A stretch of DNA of 28,165 nt from contig CALSCQ010000589.1 of assembly GCA_943704525.1 (NCBI GenBank), forward strand, positions 1 to 28,165, given 5' to 3'. Position 1 is the stretch's first letter, and each line of letters begins with the position of its first letter. Position numbers and translations under genes: made by a program. Below, in pieces: positions 17,788 through 27,279 of the stretch. The notes beneath the pieces are model-generated. The model did no database searches, was not told where the DNA came from, and saw only the letters and a list, made by a program, of their open reading frames with translations. Origin of the DNA: Pigoraptor vietnamica (Eukaryota; Opisthokonta; Filasterea).

Positions 17788-20700
17788 CTATGCAGCGACA
17801 GCGAGTGTCTTGCGCACGTAGACCGGCCCGGGGCTGTTGCTCTTGCCCCACACCTCGGTCCAGGGCGGCAACTGATGGCGAAGCTTCGCCTGCGTGTCAC
17901 AGTTGACGTAGTAGCTGGCCACCAGCTCAAAACTCAGGCCGTCGCCCGTCGCCGGCGCATCAAAGTCGGCGTCGAAAGACAGCGCCCGCGACCGCCCGCG
18001 GCGCATCACAGCATATCGCCCGTCCGAGGCCACGTGCAGCTTCCACTTGTCCTGCTTGACGGGCACCTGTGAGAAAAAAAAAGGGGGGCGGAGGTGAGGA
18101 AAGGGGGGGGAGCGTCAGGGCATCATGCAACAATGCCTCTCTAGACCGACATTACACTCACATCGTCAGGAGTGAGCGACCAGGCGCGCAGAGTCCCGTT
18201 GAACCACAGCACGAAAACGGCGCTCTCCGGTGCCGAGACCGACACGGACACCGAAAAGAGCGTCGCGTTGGACTGCTCGCGCTGGTGGACGGAGAGGTCC
18301 GGCATGGGAACGTCTGGCGGGTCGACGGATTCGCCAAAACAGCGGCCAACCATGGTCTTGTACGAGTACCCGATGTACTGGCAGTCGCCGCCGTCAATCC
18401 ACGACGGCATGTGACGCTGCGCAAGGGCCATAGGCGCATCAGCCCGTTGTTGCGACACAAGCGCAAACGCGCGCAAATGAACGCATACACACACGCGCAC
18501 ACACGCACATACACACACACACAACATATGTGCACACGACACACACAGCAAATGCGCGCGCGCACACACACACACACACGCATGTGCACACGTACACACA
18601 CACAAATGCGCGCGCGCGCGCACACACACACACACACACGTGCACACGTACACAAACGCGCTGTGCGCGCGCGGCATCCACGCCCCAACGCACCGTAACC
18701 GTGTCAATGGTGCCTGGGTTCGGCGCTCCAATGATGATGTGCGACGTGCCTTCGCTAGCGTCGTACGCATGGATGAGGTCGATCCGCCGCGGGGCCTCCG
18801 CAGAGTACGGGAAGGCGCCGACGCACGCCCACACGGCGACCGCCACCGAGAGAAGCGCGGCAATGCGCAGGGCCTTTCCGTTCGCGGGACGCGCGGCGGC
18901 GCTGTTGGCGACGGGGACGATCACGGGGAGAAGGGAGAGGGCTGTGAGGAAGCCCACGAGGGCTCCAAAGGCAGCGTCGAGGATGGGCGTGTCGCCCCCG
19001 ACACCAAAGCGGCCCATGAACGGGGTGAAGCCGGCAAGCATGCGCTGCGCCAGCTGCAGGGTCGCGAGGAGCGGAAAAAACGTCCACGCCGTGCGGAAGA
19101 TCCAGCCGAGGGCCTCGTTCGCGGGGTCAAAGGGAACGGCCATGCACGCGACGAGAAGGAAGACGCACCACCTGCGAGGACAAGCAACCTCAGCGCAGCA
19201 CGGAGCAGAACAGCGACTCACATATAGCGACCCACACAACTCACCACAACGGGATGATGGCCGAGCCCACTTTGAGTGCGAAGAGCGCGAGGAAGAGGGC
19301 CAGCTGCAGAGCGGCAACGGCGGCGACGGCGGGGCCATCCGTCGCCGCAGACCGCGCGCACCGTCCAAAGAGAAGCTGCACGGCGAGCATTCCCACGAGC
19401 GACCAGCCGCCAAACAAAAGCACGCCGAGGACGGGGTGCGCAAACCACGCAAACGTGTTCGCGCGTGCAACAAAGAAGCCGACGGCAGCGGGTAGCGCCA
19501 CAGCAGCGGCGAACGACGCGAGCAGGAAGACGAAGGCGACCGCCGTGCTGCGGAGGCCCGAGAAGACGGGGACGCCCGCACGACGCGCGCCCAAAAAGCC
19601 CGCGAGGGGTGTGCCGATCGCGAGGAGGACGGCAATGACATCGCCTGCGACGCGGTGGGGGATGTTGATGAAGACAATGCCGAGAAAGTCGGACCACATG
19701 CTCGCGTCGGTGGTGCGCGCGGCCTCCGGGGTGGCGAGGATGGCGCGCACGATGCCGTCCACGTTGTCCCCCGCGTGCTGTGACGGAGTGGGCGTAAGAT
19801 GTCAGATAAGGTATCGCGTACCATCGACTCCACAGGGGGCTTTCCAAGGGGGTGGAATAAGAAAGGAATGGACAGGACGTCTGCTCCACGCGCAGTCGCA
19901 CACTCGAACAGCAGACGCCCAGTTGGACACTCTACGGCCAGAACGAGTAGCAGGCAAGGGCGTGCACAAGCACAGGTCCATACATGAAACAGCACACAGC
20001 GGGCGCAGGGCGCACCTGGATCGACCCCGGCACGTAGCTGCTGAGGTCGTCGATGGGCGTGTGGTACGACATGCCGTCGGCGATGAACACGGCGTCGATG
20101 CCGGGAATGCCCGCGCGCTCAAATATCATAAAGTCAGTGTTCGAGGGCACAATCCCCGTTGCGTAGAGGTCCGCCGCAGCCGCCGTGCCGTACGGATGCG
20201 GCGACCCCGCGCGCACGGCCTCGCCAATCCACGCGCTGCCCTTGCCCATCTGGAAGACGTTCAGCTGGCCCCACCCGCCTCCGCTGTCGAGGTTGATCAC
20301 GGCGGCGACGTCCGCACGGAAGGGGTGCGTGGCCACAAACGCCTGTCAGAAATATGGCGTCAGACGAGCGCTATATATATGCATATCAAAGGCACCCAGA
20401 GGAACAAGAGCACATGCACGGCCGACGGCACTCACGTCCGCGCCAAAGAGTCCAGACTCCTCCGCCTCGTTGAAGAGGAAGACGACCGGGCCGTCTGCCG
20501 CTTTGCGCGCAAGCACCGCCCGCAGCAGCTCGAGCGCGACAGCCACCTGCACGCCGTTGTCGCTCGCCCCAGGGCTGTAGCACACCGTGTCGTAGTGGGC
20601 CGAGATGAGCACCGCCCGCACCACCGTGCTGCCGTTGCGCAGCGCATCACACGCGCCGTGGTCACCGCAGGCACTCCGCGGGACCACGCGCACCGCAATG

Positions 20701-21224
20701 TTACGCAGATCGTCGTAGGAGAGCGTAACGGGCTCCTGGTGCGACATGCGGTACGAGTGGGCCGCGGACGTCGCGAGCACGTCGACAGCAACGGCGTCTG
20801 CGTCTGCGCCCTTCACGAGCGCCGCAATGACGTCCGAGAGATACTGCGCGGTCGCTGTCGCAGAGTCCTCGAAGGCCAGGCGGCCGACGGTGCGCGAGCA
20901 CGTGCTGCTCAGGGGGGTCGCGCCGTCGTGGCTAATCTTGACGAGATCGCGAAGGTACGCAAGGGCGCGCTCTGCGAGTGCACGTTCAGCTGCCCGGTTA
21001 GTCGAAATTCATACGCCCACTGCGTCTGCTTTCCATCCAATTCCTAGATTCCACGCCAGCGCACACACACCCTCTGCAAAAACGCCCGCGGGTGCATCGG
21101 CGGGTATCGGCGAAGGCAGCCTGCGCACGGCGACACTGACAACAAGCGCTGCCAGCGCCACATAGAGGGCCGTGCGACCCCACGCCGCGAGGCCCTCGCA
21201 GCTGCACCTCTGAGACGCGCGCAT
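17788..21224 (-). CDS. ERMP1: ER-resident M28 zinc metallopeptidase, ERMP1/Felix-ina family
   Basis: Exons in transcript order: 21224-21071, 20989-20436, 20342-20016, 19777-19245, 19171-18694, 18416-18162, 18066-17788. These give 859 residues, against 904 in human. A short N-terminal tail precedes one membrane helix (ALYVALAALVVSVAV, residues 21-35), then the lumenal M28 peptidase. Its zinc ligands are visible: His183 in SAHYDT, Asp195 in GASDN, the EE pair 228-229 in NEAEES, Asp255 in NLDSGG, and His330 in YHTP. GIVPSNTDF and GIPGIDAVFI are family signatures. HAGDN at residue 346 opens the link to a block of about eight hydrophobic helices (exons 4-5). A C-terminal soluble beta-rich domain follows (exons 6-7). 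The yeast homologue, Pff1, is vacuolar, so location could be ER or vacuole. The start was fixed by the ATG at 21224, which directly precedes the anchor. Confidence 0.92.
18483..18656 (-). repeat. CA/CG alternating repeat with tandem duplication in an ERMP1 intron
   Basis: Inside the 277-bp intron 18417-18693. Two similar units of about 54 bp (starting near 18551 and 18604) each run aaatgcgcgcgcg, then (ca)n, then a gtgcacacgtacac block. The whole is alternating purine-pyrimidine. In the gene's sense it is TG-rich. Confidence 0.9.
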
Positions 21225-21226
21225 GG

Positions 21227-21439
21227 TCACGAAGAAGCCAAAGTGCTGCGAACAACGGTTGATGGACTACCCATATCATCAACAAGCCGCTCGAGGGGGT
21301 GGTGCTCGTAAGGCCCCTTGATGACGCTCGATTCCTTGCTATGGGGGACATCGAGACCGCGCGCGGCGACGTCCGTGCACAGGCTATTTCGCCGACTTCT
21401 CAATCCCTCTTGCAGTCCCATTTTAGCACACACTGTCAC
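21227..21439 (-). pseudogene. Possible DEAD-box RNA helicase fragment (motif V only)
   Basis: On the - strand a short frame reads SLCTDVAARGLDVP at 21344-21385. This is the motif V region of DEAD-box helicases (CTDVAARGLDIP in DDX18/Has1 and DDX31 types). The residues before it (LQEGLRSRRN) weakly recall the usual R..L..F segment. After Pro the similarity stops: the expected V-x-x-V-I-x-Y-D is not seen. No DEAD, SAT or motif VI is visible within the neighbouring few hundred bases. The frame ends three bases before the ERMP1 ATG. It looks like a gene relic or an unspliced exon scrap; chance is unlikely given the length of the exact motif, but not excluded. Confidence 0.4.
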
Positions 21440-21545
21440 GAGTGGCCCACGTGCGATAACAGCCTAACACACTGTCACGAGTGGCCCACGTGCGATAACA
21501 GCCTAACACACTGTCACGAGTGGCCCACGTGCGATAACAGCCTAA
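21429..21545. repeat. Three perfect tandem 39-bp repeats
   Basis: Copies at 21429-21467, 21468-21506 and 21507-21545 are identical. Each starts cacactgtcacgagtggccc and contains a CACGTG palindrome (21448-21453, 21487-21492, 21526-21531) followed by cgataacagcctaa. All copies lie 205-320 bp before the ERMP1 ATG. The period is divisible by three and the + strand frame is open, reading a 13-residue repeat, but nothing supports translation. This may be a repeated transcription factor site or a young minisatellite. Confidence 0.97.
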
Positions 21546-21670
21546 TGGCCCGTCGTTCATTGCACACAAAAACAGAGGCACAGACGCCGCAAGACACAAA
21601 TCGACAAGGCACGCGACAAGCATTGTACAGTATCAACACATCCTACAGGCGACCCACGACGATCACCCGA

Positions 21671-23936
21671 TCACGCCGGGCACGCCTGCGCAGCATCCCC
21701 GCCGTCCAATGGCACGGGACACGCGTGCGTCACCACGCCGCTGGCCTTGGTGCGGGACGACACGAGCACCAGCGGCGCCCCCACGGCAATGCACTCCGGG
21801 CGGCGCACGAAGCGGAGCCGCACAGTCGCGCGCTGGCCGTGCCGCAGCACGCCGTCGGGCGCCGCCACCTGCACGACGTACGCCGCCTGGCGCACCCCGC
21901 GACAGTGCACAATCGCCTGATACCTGGGTGCGATGGCGGCTTCGCGGCACAGCACGAGCACCTCTGCCTCAAATTCGAAGCACGCCGGCGGCACAAACGC
22001 AGGGCTGCAAAGCACCATGCCTCGGCGCACGTGCTCGCGCGCGACACCCTGCAGCGACAGCGCAGCCATCTGCCCCGCGCCAACCCCTCCCGACGGCCGC
22101 CGCTGTCGATGAATCGAGCCGACCGACACGGGCACAAACGAGCCGTCGTCGCGGGGACCCAGCGCAAGGACGTCGCCGGGGGTGATCTGGCCGACTTGCA
22201 AGGTGCCAGACACTACGGCGCCCACGCCTGTCACGTTCCAGGCGTCGTCGATGCGGAACTCGGGTGGGCGCGCGGCGTCGACGGCAAGGCGGTGGCGGAG
22301 GCGGCCGAGGAAGCGGCGGAGCAGGCCAATGTTCGCGCCCGTCACGCTCGAGACGACAAACACCGGTGTGACCCTGCAACCGGATGCCACGTGTCAGAGC
22401 CACGAAAGCGCAGCGGACAAGTGAAGCAAAACACGGATCTCACACGGAGCTAAGAAAGAGACAGCCGACAAAAGTAGGCCGCACGCAACACACACCTCCG
22501 CTCCATGAAGCCTTCCGCGATGTCGTCGACGTCCGCGGTCCCCGTGCCGTCCACAAACGACACGGCCGATCCGCGGCCGGCAAGCGCGACGAGCTGCGAC
22601 TTGGTCTTACGCAGAGCGCACTCCGACGCGCAGTCCGCCTTCGTGATCGCAATGGCGACGGGGATGCCGAGCGTCACGGCAAGGCCGAGGTGCTCCCGTG
22701 CAATCGCGGGAATGCCCGCCGTCGCCGCGACGACGAGCAGCGCGTAGTCCGGATTGAGCCCCGTCAGCGCCGTCACGGTCGTGTTCAGGTACTTCTCGTG
22801 GCCGGCAAGGTCCGAGCACGCGACGAGGCGCGGCGAGTCGCACGGCGCACAGTCCATCGACGGCGCATCCCACGCACCCGCGTGCCCAGCACCTCCGAGC
22901 GTCACCGCGCCGCCCTCACCCTGCAGCGCATTGCCGTCGCTGTCAAACCCAATCACAATGTGGCTGACGCACGACGTGCGGCCCGACTGAATCTCGTGCT
23001 TGTGGCGGAAGAGGTTGAGCCGCGCCTTGCCACGGCCATTGTCCAAGTCGCCGTGCGCGAGGACGCCCAGCAGCGTGCTCTTGCCAGCATCCGCGCTGCC
23101 AAGCACGGCCACGCGCGTCTCGGTCGGCGATGTGACCGGCTGCGGAGGGCGCGCAACGACCACCTCCGCGGCCCACCCAAAGCCGACGCTTTTCCGCCGC
23201 ACGCACTGCACAAGCGCCCCATTCCGCAACGCCATTCTGCTGAGCGTTTCGAGCGACGACGCCAGCTCGTCCTCGTGGAGGCCCTCCAGCCGCCCGCAGT
23301 CCGCCACGCCAATCTCATACAGCGCCTCGCCGTTGCCCTCCGCAAGCCGCCACTTCATCTGCGTCACAAGATGCTCGAGCCGTTCGGCACTTGGTCGCAC
23401 GAGTTTGAGCTGCGCAGGCACAAAAAGGCGCCGCGGAATGAGCGCGGGGCAAACAAAATTCCAAAGAGGAGAGGAGAGATAAACCAGGGGAAAGAGAAAA
23501 CGCAAACAACTCCCATCAAATTGATGGTGCCTGGAATGATAAAGCAACGGAAGGATAACGTGCAAAGTGTGCGCGGAAACAGAGGGAAGCGAAGAAGAAT
23601 GCGGAAGGTTAACGAAAAAAGACAAAAAGAAAAAAAGAAAAAAGAGAAAAAAACAGAAGTCACAGTGTGTCGCGAGAGACGCAGAAAGCTCCAAACCCAT
23701 CGCACCTTGTACTCGCGGTTCCCCTCCTCCTTCTCCGGGGGCAGTTGCGAGAGAGACATGAGCATGGAATCCCCGTCGTCACAGCAGGGCGCGGGCGACG
23801 CAGATCCTGGTGGGGAAGGGGTGCCCGTTGGCACGACGCCCGCGTCCCCGTCGTCGCAGAAGACTCGCCCGCATGGCGCACGCAGCGCAATGGGCGCGGT
23901 GGGCGCGCAAAACGCTATCCGCTCGGCGGCAGCCAT
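21671..23936 (-). CDS. GTPBP1/GTPBP2-family translational GTPase
   Basis: Exons 23936-23706, 23409-22496 and 22373-21671 give 615 residues, against 669 in human GTPBP1. Exon 1 is an acidic, disordered N-terminus. Residues 92-116 carry the family hallmark TQMKWRLAEG then GEALYEIGVADCG. The G domain follows: P-loop GSADAGKS (181-188), the TSCVSHIVIGFD switch I region, G3 DLAGHEKY, G4 TKAD. Next comes VTPVFVVSSVTGANIGLL, then EF-Tu-like beta-barrel domains (GTGAVVSGT-like VGAVVSGTLQVG, RRGMVLCS, GQRATVRLRF). GTPBP1/2 are elongation-factor-like GTPases linked in animals to ribosome rescue and mRNA turnover; which paralogue this represents is not clear. Start ATG 23936 was chosen because upstream in-frame codons lack an ATG. 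Intron 1 (296 bp) is extremely pyrimidine-rich in sense. The CCAATCAG box at 24209-24216 lies 273 bp upstream. Confidence 0.93.
23608..23657 (-). other. Long pyrimidine tract in GTPase intron 1
   Basis: The + strand is almost pure purine, mostly A (aaaaagaaaaaaagaaaaaa type), so the pre-mRNA carries a U-rich tract of about 45 bases. It lies about 200 bases before the acceptor at 23410, further than usual for a polypyrimidine tract, and close to the donor (23705). Confidence 0.8.
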
Positions 23937-24374
23937 TCCGTAAACGATTGCGCAACGCCTTAAACTTATTAAGGTATTTTCGACAAACAGCCCTTGGCAA
24001 CGCAATAGCAGTGAATGCACTCTCACGACGCGCGACAGAGGCAATGCACGCGAGAGTACTCTTAAAGAGAGTGGGCAAGAGGGAGTCGTGTCGGCGTGTT
24101 TTTTTGATGGATAATCGGGGGTGATTAACGGCAGTGTTGTTGTGTGTGCGGTCTTTCGTCAGCACAATCCAAGTGATGCAACGACGCGCCGAGATCTCGT
24201 TCCGCGTTCTGATTGGCTGGACTCCCAAGGTGCCGTTGTTTGGCGCTTGCTTTCTGTTGTTGTGCGTCAATGTCAATTCTTTGTCACGCAAGTGCGACTG
24301 CCACCTCCTATGTCACTGCTCCCAAAAGGACGCCCGTCCGTTTGCAATCGACGTATTCTGTATTCCCTCTGCCG
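23937..24374. promoter_or_regulatory. Intergenic region: GTPase promoter and DGAT2 3' end
   Basis: 438 bp between the GTPase ATG and the DGAT2 stop. It contains a CCAATCAG box on the - strand (24209-24216) and an AT-rich patch with taaacttattaagg (23960-23973), close to the GTPase start. No supported reading frame or RNA gene is seen. Confidence 0.45.
24209..24216 (-). promoter_or_regulatory. CCAAT box (NF-Y type) upstream of the GTPase gene
   Basis: On the - strand cagCCAATCAGaac fits the NF-Y consensus. It is in sense orientation, 273 bp before the GTPase ATG. Function is inferred. Confidence 0.4.
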
Positions 24375-25439
24375 TCACTCGACAATGCGGAGGCTTGAGC
24401 GGCGATCTGGCGCATACGTGTTCTTGTACTTGTCGTAAATGGCCTGCAATTTTGCATGGTCAGAGAGCGCAATTGGGAGCAGAGTGCCACAGTTGTATCA
24501 CGCGCGCGTACACACACCGTGAGACCCTCAATATAACGTGCGTGGTACGTGTCGATCTGTTCGTCGGTGGGTTCGGCCACCTTTGGGGTTGGAATTGGGG
24601 TGCCCACTGCGGACAGTCCCGCCGGTCAGCCACAATGCCGAACAATAAACGGCGGGAACGAGCCAGCACCACTCACCGACGGTCACGATGGGGTGCCGGA
24701 AGGGCAGAAATCCAAAGTCGTTTCTGTTGAAAATGGCTGCGCAAGGGGGTTTAAGTTCACATGAGCCAACGCCAAGCGACGGACCGAGACACGGAACTGT
24801 TGACTCACCGCGCCCTCCGAACAGCGGCGTTGAGAACCCTGTGGACATCCAAAAGGCATGCAGACGTCAGCAGCCATGCCTGACGTCACGAAGCATGCTC
24901 TGGCACCACCCACCGAGGAAGTGCTGCATGTCCTTTTGGATTTGGCGGAGGCGCGAGCCGCGCGGATTGTCGACCTGCTTGAAGACTGCGACGCATAGAG
25001 TCAGACAACACGTGCGCGTGGGACGGCGCACACAGGGCACTGACACGTGGCCGTCGCATTGCGCGACCAACGAAGTTAGAGACGAAACGTCGCCACACGA
25101 CATCATCGCACGGGTTGCGCACAAGCACCCACGGTCATTCTCGCCGAAGGAAAACACGGGCACCAGTGACGCTCTGCGGACAACAAAATTTCAGTCGTAC
25201 CATCAGAGAGCAACACGGTGACGTAAACAGCCACGCAATCCGCTCAGAAGACACAGCCAACGCCCGTCGCACAGAACGCAAACGCACCCGTGCTGGAGCG
25301 CTATTTTAACGAAGCCCTTCCTCCTAGCTAGAGTGAGGTCGAAAGTTCCAGGATGCGCGTCGAGTGCTTCGGCGGCTATCGGTCGCAACACACACACGCG
25401 CGCACACGCACACACGCACAAGCACGCAGGCACACACAT

Positions 25440-25503
<64 letters not shown>

Positions 25504-26345
25504 GTATTCGTTACCAATGCAGTTTAGGATGTCCACAGGCTAGTAAGCAAAAGCGCGTGACCGCACTCCACCACCCACCGCCGCCGACGACAATCATGAT
25601 GGCGTTCCCGCCGCCCTTCGAGAGAATGTTGTTGCACGACTCGCGGCTGACGTCGCACAGACCCATGCCGAGGAGGAAGTCGCGCGCAAAGGGAATGCGG
25701 AAATTGGTGACAAGCGTGAGGAGGTGCAGGCGCACCCCGGGGAACAGCCGCGAGAAGCCGGTGCTCTCGGACGCAAAGTTGATCCATGCGCCGATAGAGA
25801 TGATGCCTGGCACACGCGCACATGTCAGCCACAGGAGACGGTGTTCGGTGTGTCAATGTGCAGCCACCGCATAACGCGCGTCACGCATGCGCACAATCAA
25901 GCGCGCACACATGGTATCGCACTCTGCGCGCACCGTGCGGGTGGTAACCGAACACGAAGGGCCCCTTCGCCGGGTCGAGGTCGCACTCCTTGACGAGCGA
26001 CACGGGAAAGTAGTTGCGGAACAGCTTCCACCACGTGCTCCGCCTGCGCAAAGGGAATGCCACTCGAATGAGAGCAATCTATGGCGCGCGCGTGCAAGGG
26101 CCACACGCACAGCAGACGAGGGGAATAAGAGCGCTGGACATCCCAACGCACCGCAGCCACGGGATGCGCCGACCGCCCCTCTTTGGCGCCGTGTCGAGGT
26201 GTATCCAGCCGAGGTACGCAATGAGGAAGGGCCACAGGGGAGGGAACAGGCAGAGCACGACGAACAGGGCGATGCACAGCGGCGTGAAGAGCGCCCACAG
26301 CAGCACGGCCGTGGTCTCCACGCGGCGGTGGAAGGGCGTCGCCAT
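24375..26345 (-). CDS. DGAT2: Diacylglycerol O-acyltransferase 2 (DGAT2)
   Basis: Exons in transcript order: 26345-26152, 26043-25934, 25806-25579, 25375-25288, 25173-25133, 24985-24914, 24838-24809, 24736-24677, 24606-24518, 24443-24375. These give 326 residues, near MGAT/DGAT2 lengths of 330-390, with phases matching at all nine introns. DGAT2 acylates diacylglycerol with acyl-CoA at the ER and lipid droplets. A hydrophobic hairpin spans residues 12-47, then DTAPKRGGRR, NYFPVSLVKE, and the catalytic YHPHG (98-102). Further family blocks are IISIGAW, TNFRIPFARD, CDVSRES, VVGGAAEAL (exon 3/4 junction), RKGFVKIALQHG, LVPVFSFGEND, TPLFGGR, FGFLPFRHPIVTVVGTPIP, PTDEQIDTYHARYIEGL and YDKYKNTY. 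Exons 5 and 7 are only 41 and 30 bp. Introns of 147 and 72 bp are stop-free multiples of three. No N-terminal cytosolic extension like the animal one is present. Confidence 0.95.
25389..25500 (-). repeat. (TG)n tract in DGAT2 intron 3
   Basis: Imperfect CA repeats at 25389-25440, then a perfect 59-bp (CA)n at 25441-25499, on the + strand. In the DGAT2 sense this is (UG)n ending only about 12 bases before the acceptor (cgatag|cc), in the place of the polypyrimidine tract. Confidence 0.95.
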
Positions 26346-26670
26346 GGCGGGAGGTGTGCGGCCGGCACTAGGCGCAGCGGCAGGGAGAGGGTGCTCTGCT
26401 AATCGAAGCGTGCGCTGCGGAGGGAGTGCTCTGCTGTTGTCGCGTGCATCATCACAACAAGGCCCATCCGCCAATCAAATCGCTTCATTTTGGCCACCGC
26501 GCAGTCCTTCAGTCGCGGCGACTGTCGCTGCAGCAGCGCGTGTCGTGTGTCGGCGTGGGACGAGCGAGAGATGCGGCGCACATGCGCACGCATGAGCCGT
26601 CGTCTCCTTCCTGTGCCCGGGACCCCCTTCGGAGTTGTCTGTCGGTAAGATTATAAGCAGCCACTATGAC
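26346..26670. promoter_or_regulatory. Intergenic region: DGAT2 promoter and MDM12 3' end
   Basis: 325 bp between DGAT2 ATG and MDM12 stop. It holds a CCAATCAA on the + strand (26471-26478), inverted relative to DGAT2 and 126 bp before its ATG. A short AT-rich stretch (taagattataagc, 26646-26658) lies next to the MDM12 stop. No gene is seen. Confidence 0.45.
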
Positions 26671-27224
26671 TCAGCGCACGGCCTCGCCGTCGTCGGCATC
26701 GTCGTCCGTCTGCGCCTCCTCCTCCGGGGAGAGCCGCACGCAGTACTTGTTGGGGAACTCAAACTGCTCGCGAATCATGCGGCGCAGCGTATCGACAATG
26801 AACTTTTCGATGCGGTCGACGTTCTGCAGCACTGCGCGGACACAAACACGTCAGTGCGTGCCCACGGGTGGGAAGAGGCCCGCCAGAGTACAAAATTGAG
26901 CGCATGAAAGGCCTCGCTCACCTTCTTTGCTGGCGTCGCCAATGCGGGACTCAAGGCGCATCTCCCGAAGCGAACTGCAGGCGGCGCAGTGCATGGATTG
27001 AGTTTGGCGGCGCCGTGCGTGCTGTGCGAGTGGGCGTGCGCCTAGGTGCAGCGAAGGCTTTTGTGTTGCTCCCACCTTGTACTGTCCGGCCGCGGCAGCA
27101 GCGAAAGGCACACAGAGTTATCTGGTCGGTAGACGATGATTGCTTGCCCTGCACCACGGGCCATTCAGCGGGAGCACAAACACGCACATACACGCACACA
27201 CAAGCATGCACACACACACGCAGC

Positions 27225-27279
<55 letters not shown>

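Larger units (their letters stand above)
21225..21670. promoter_or_regulatory. Intergenic region before ERMP1 with repeats and a helicase fragment
   Basis: 446 bp between the ERMP1 start and the GTPase stop, both genes on the - strand. It holds a DEAD-box motif V fragment (21344-21382, -) and three perfect 39-bp direct repeats (21429-21545). The rest shows nothing recognisable. It should carry the ERMP1 promoter and the GTPase 3' UTR. Confidence 0.5.

Noticed and set aside
19254-21047. 597-codon open frame on the + strand
   Set aside because: It runs antisense across several ERMP1 exons and introns and shows no protein family features.
21429-21545. CRISPR-like direct repeats
   Set aside because: The 39-bp units are contiguous with no spacers, in a eukaryotic intron-bearing region. 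They are a tandem repeat.
22384-23943. 519-codon open frame on the + strand
   Set aside because: It is antisense to the GTPBP-type GTPase, whose G motifs are clear on the - strand.
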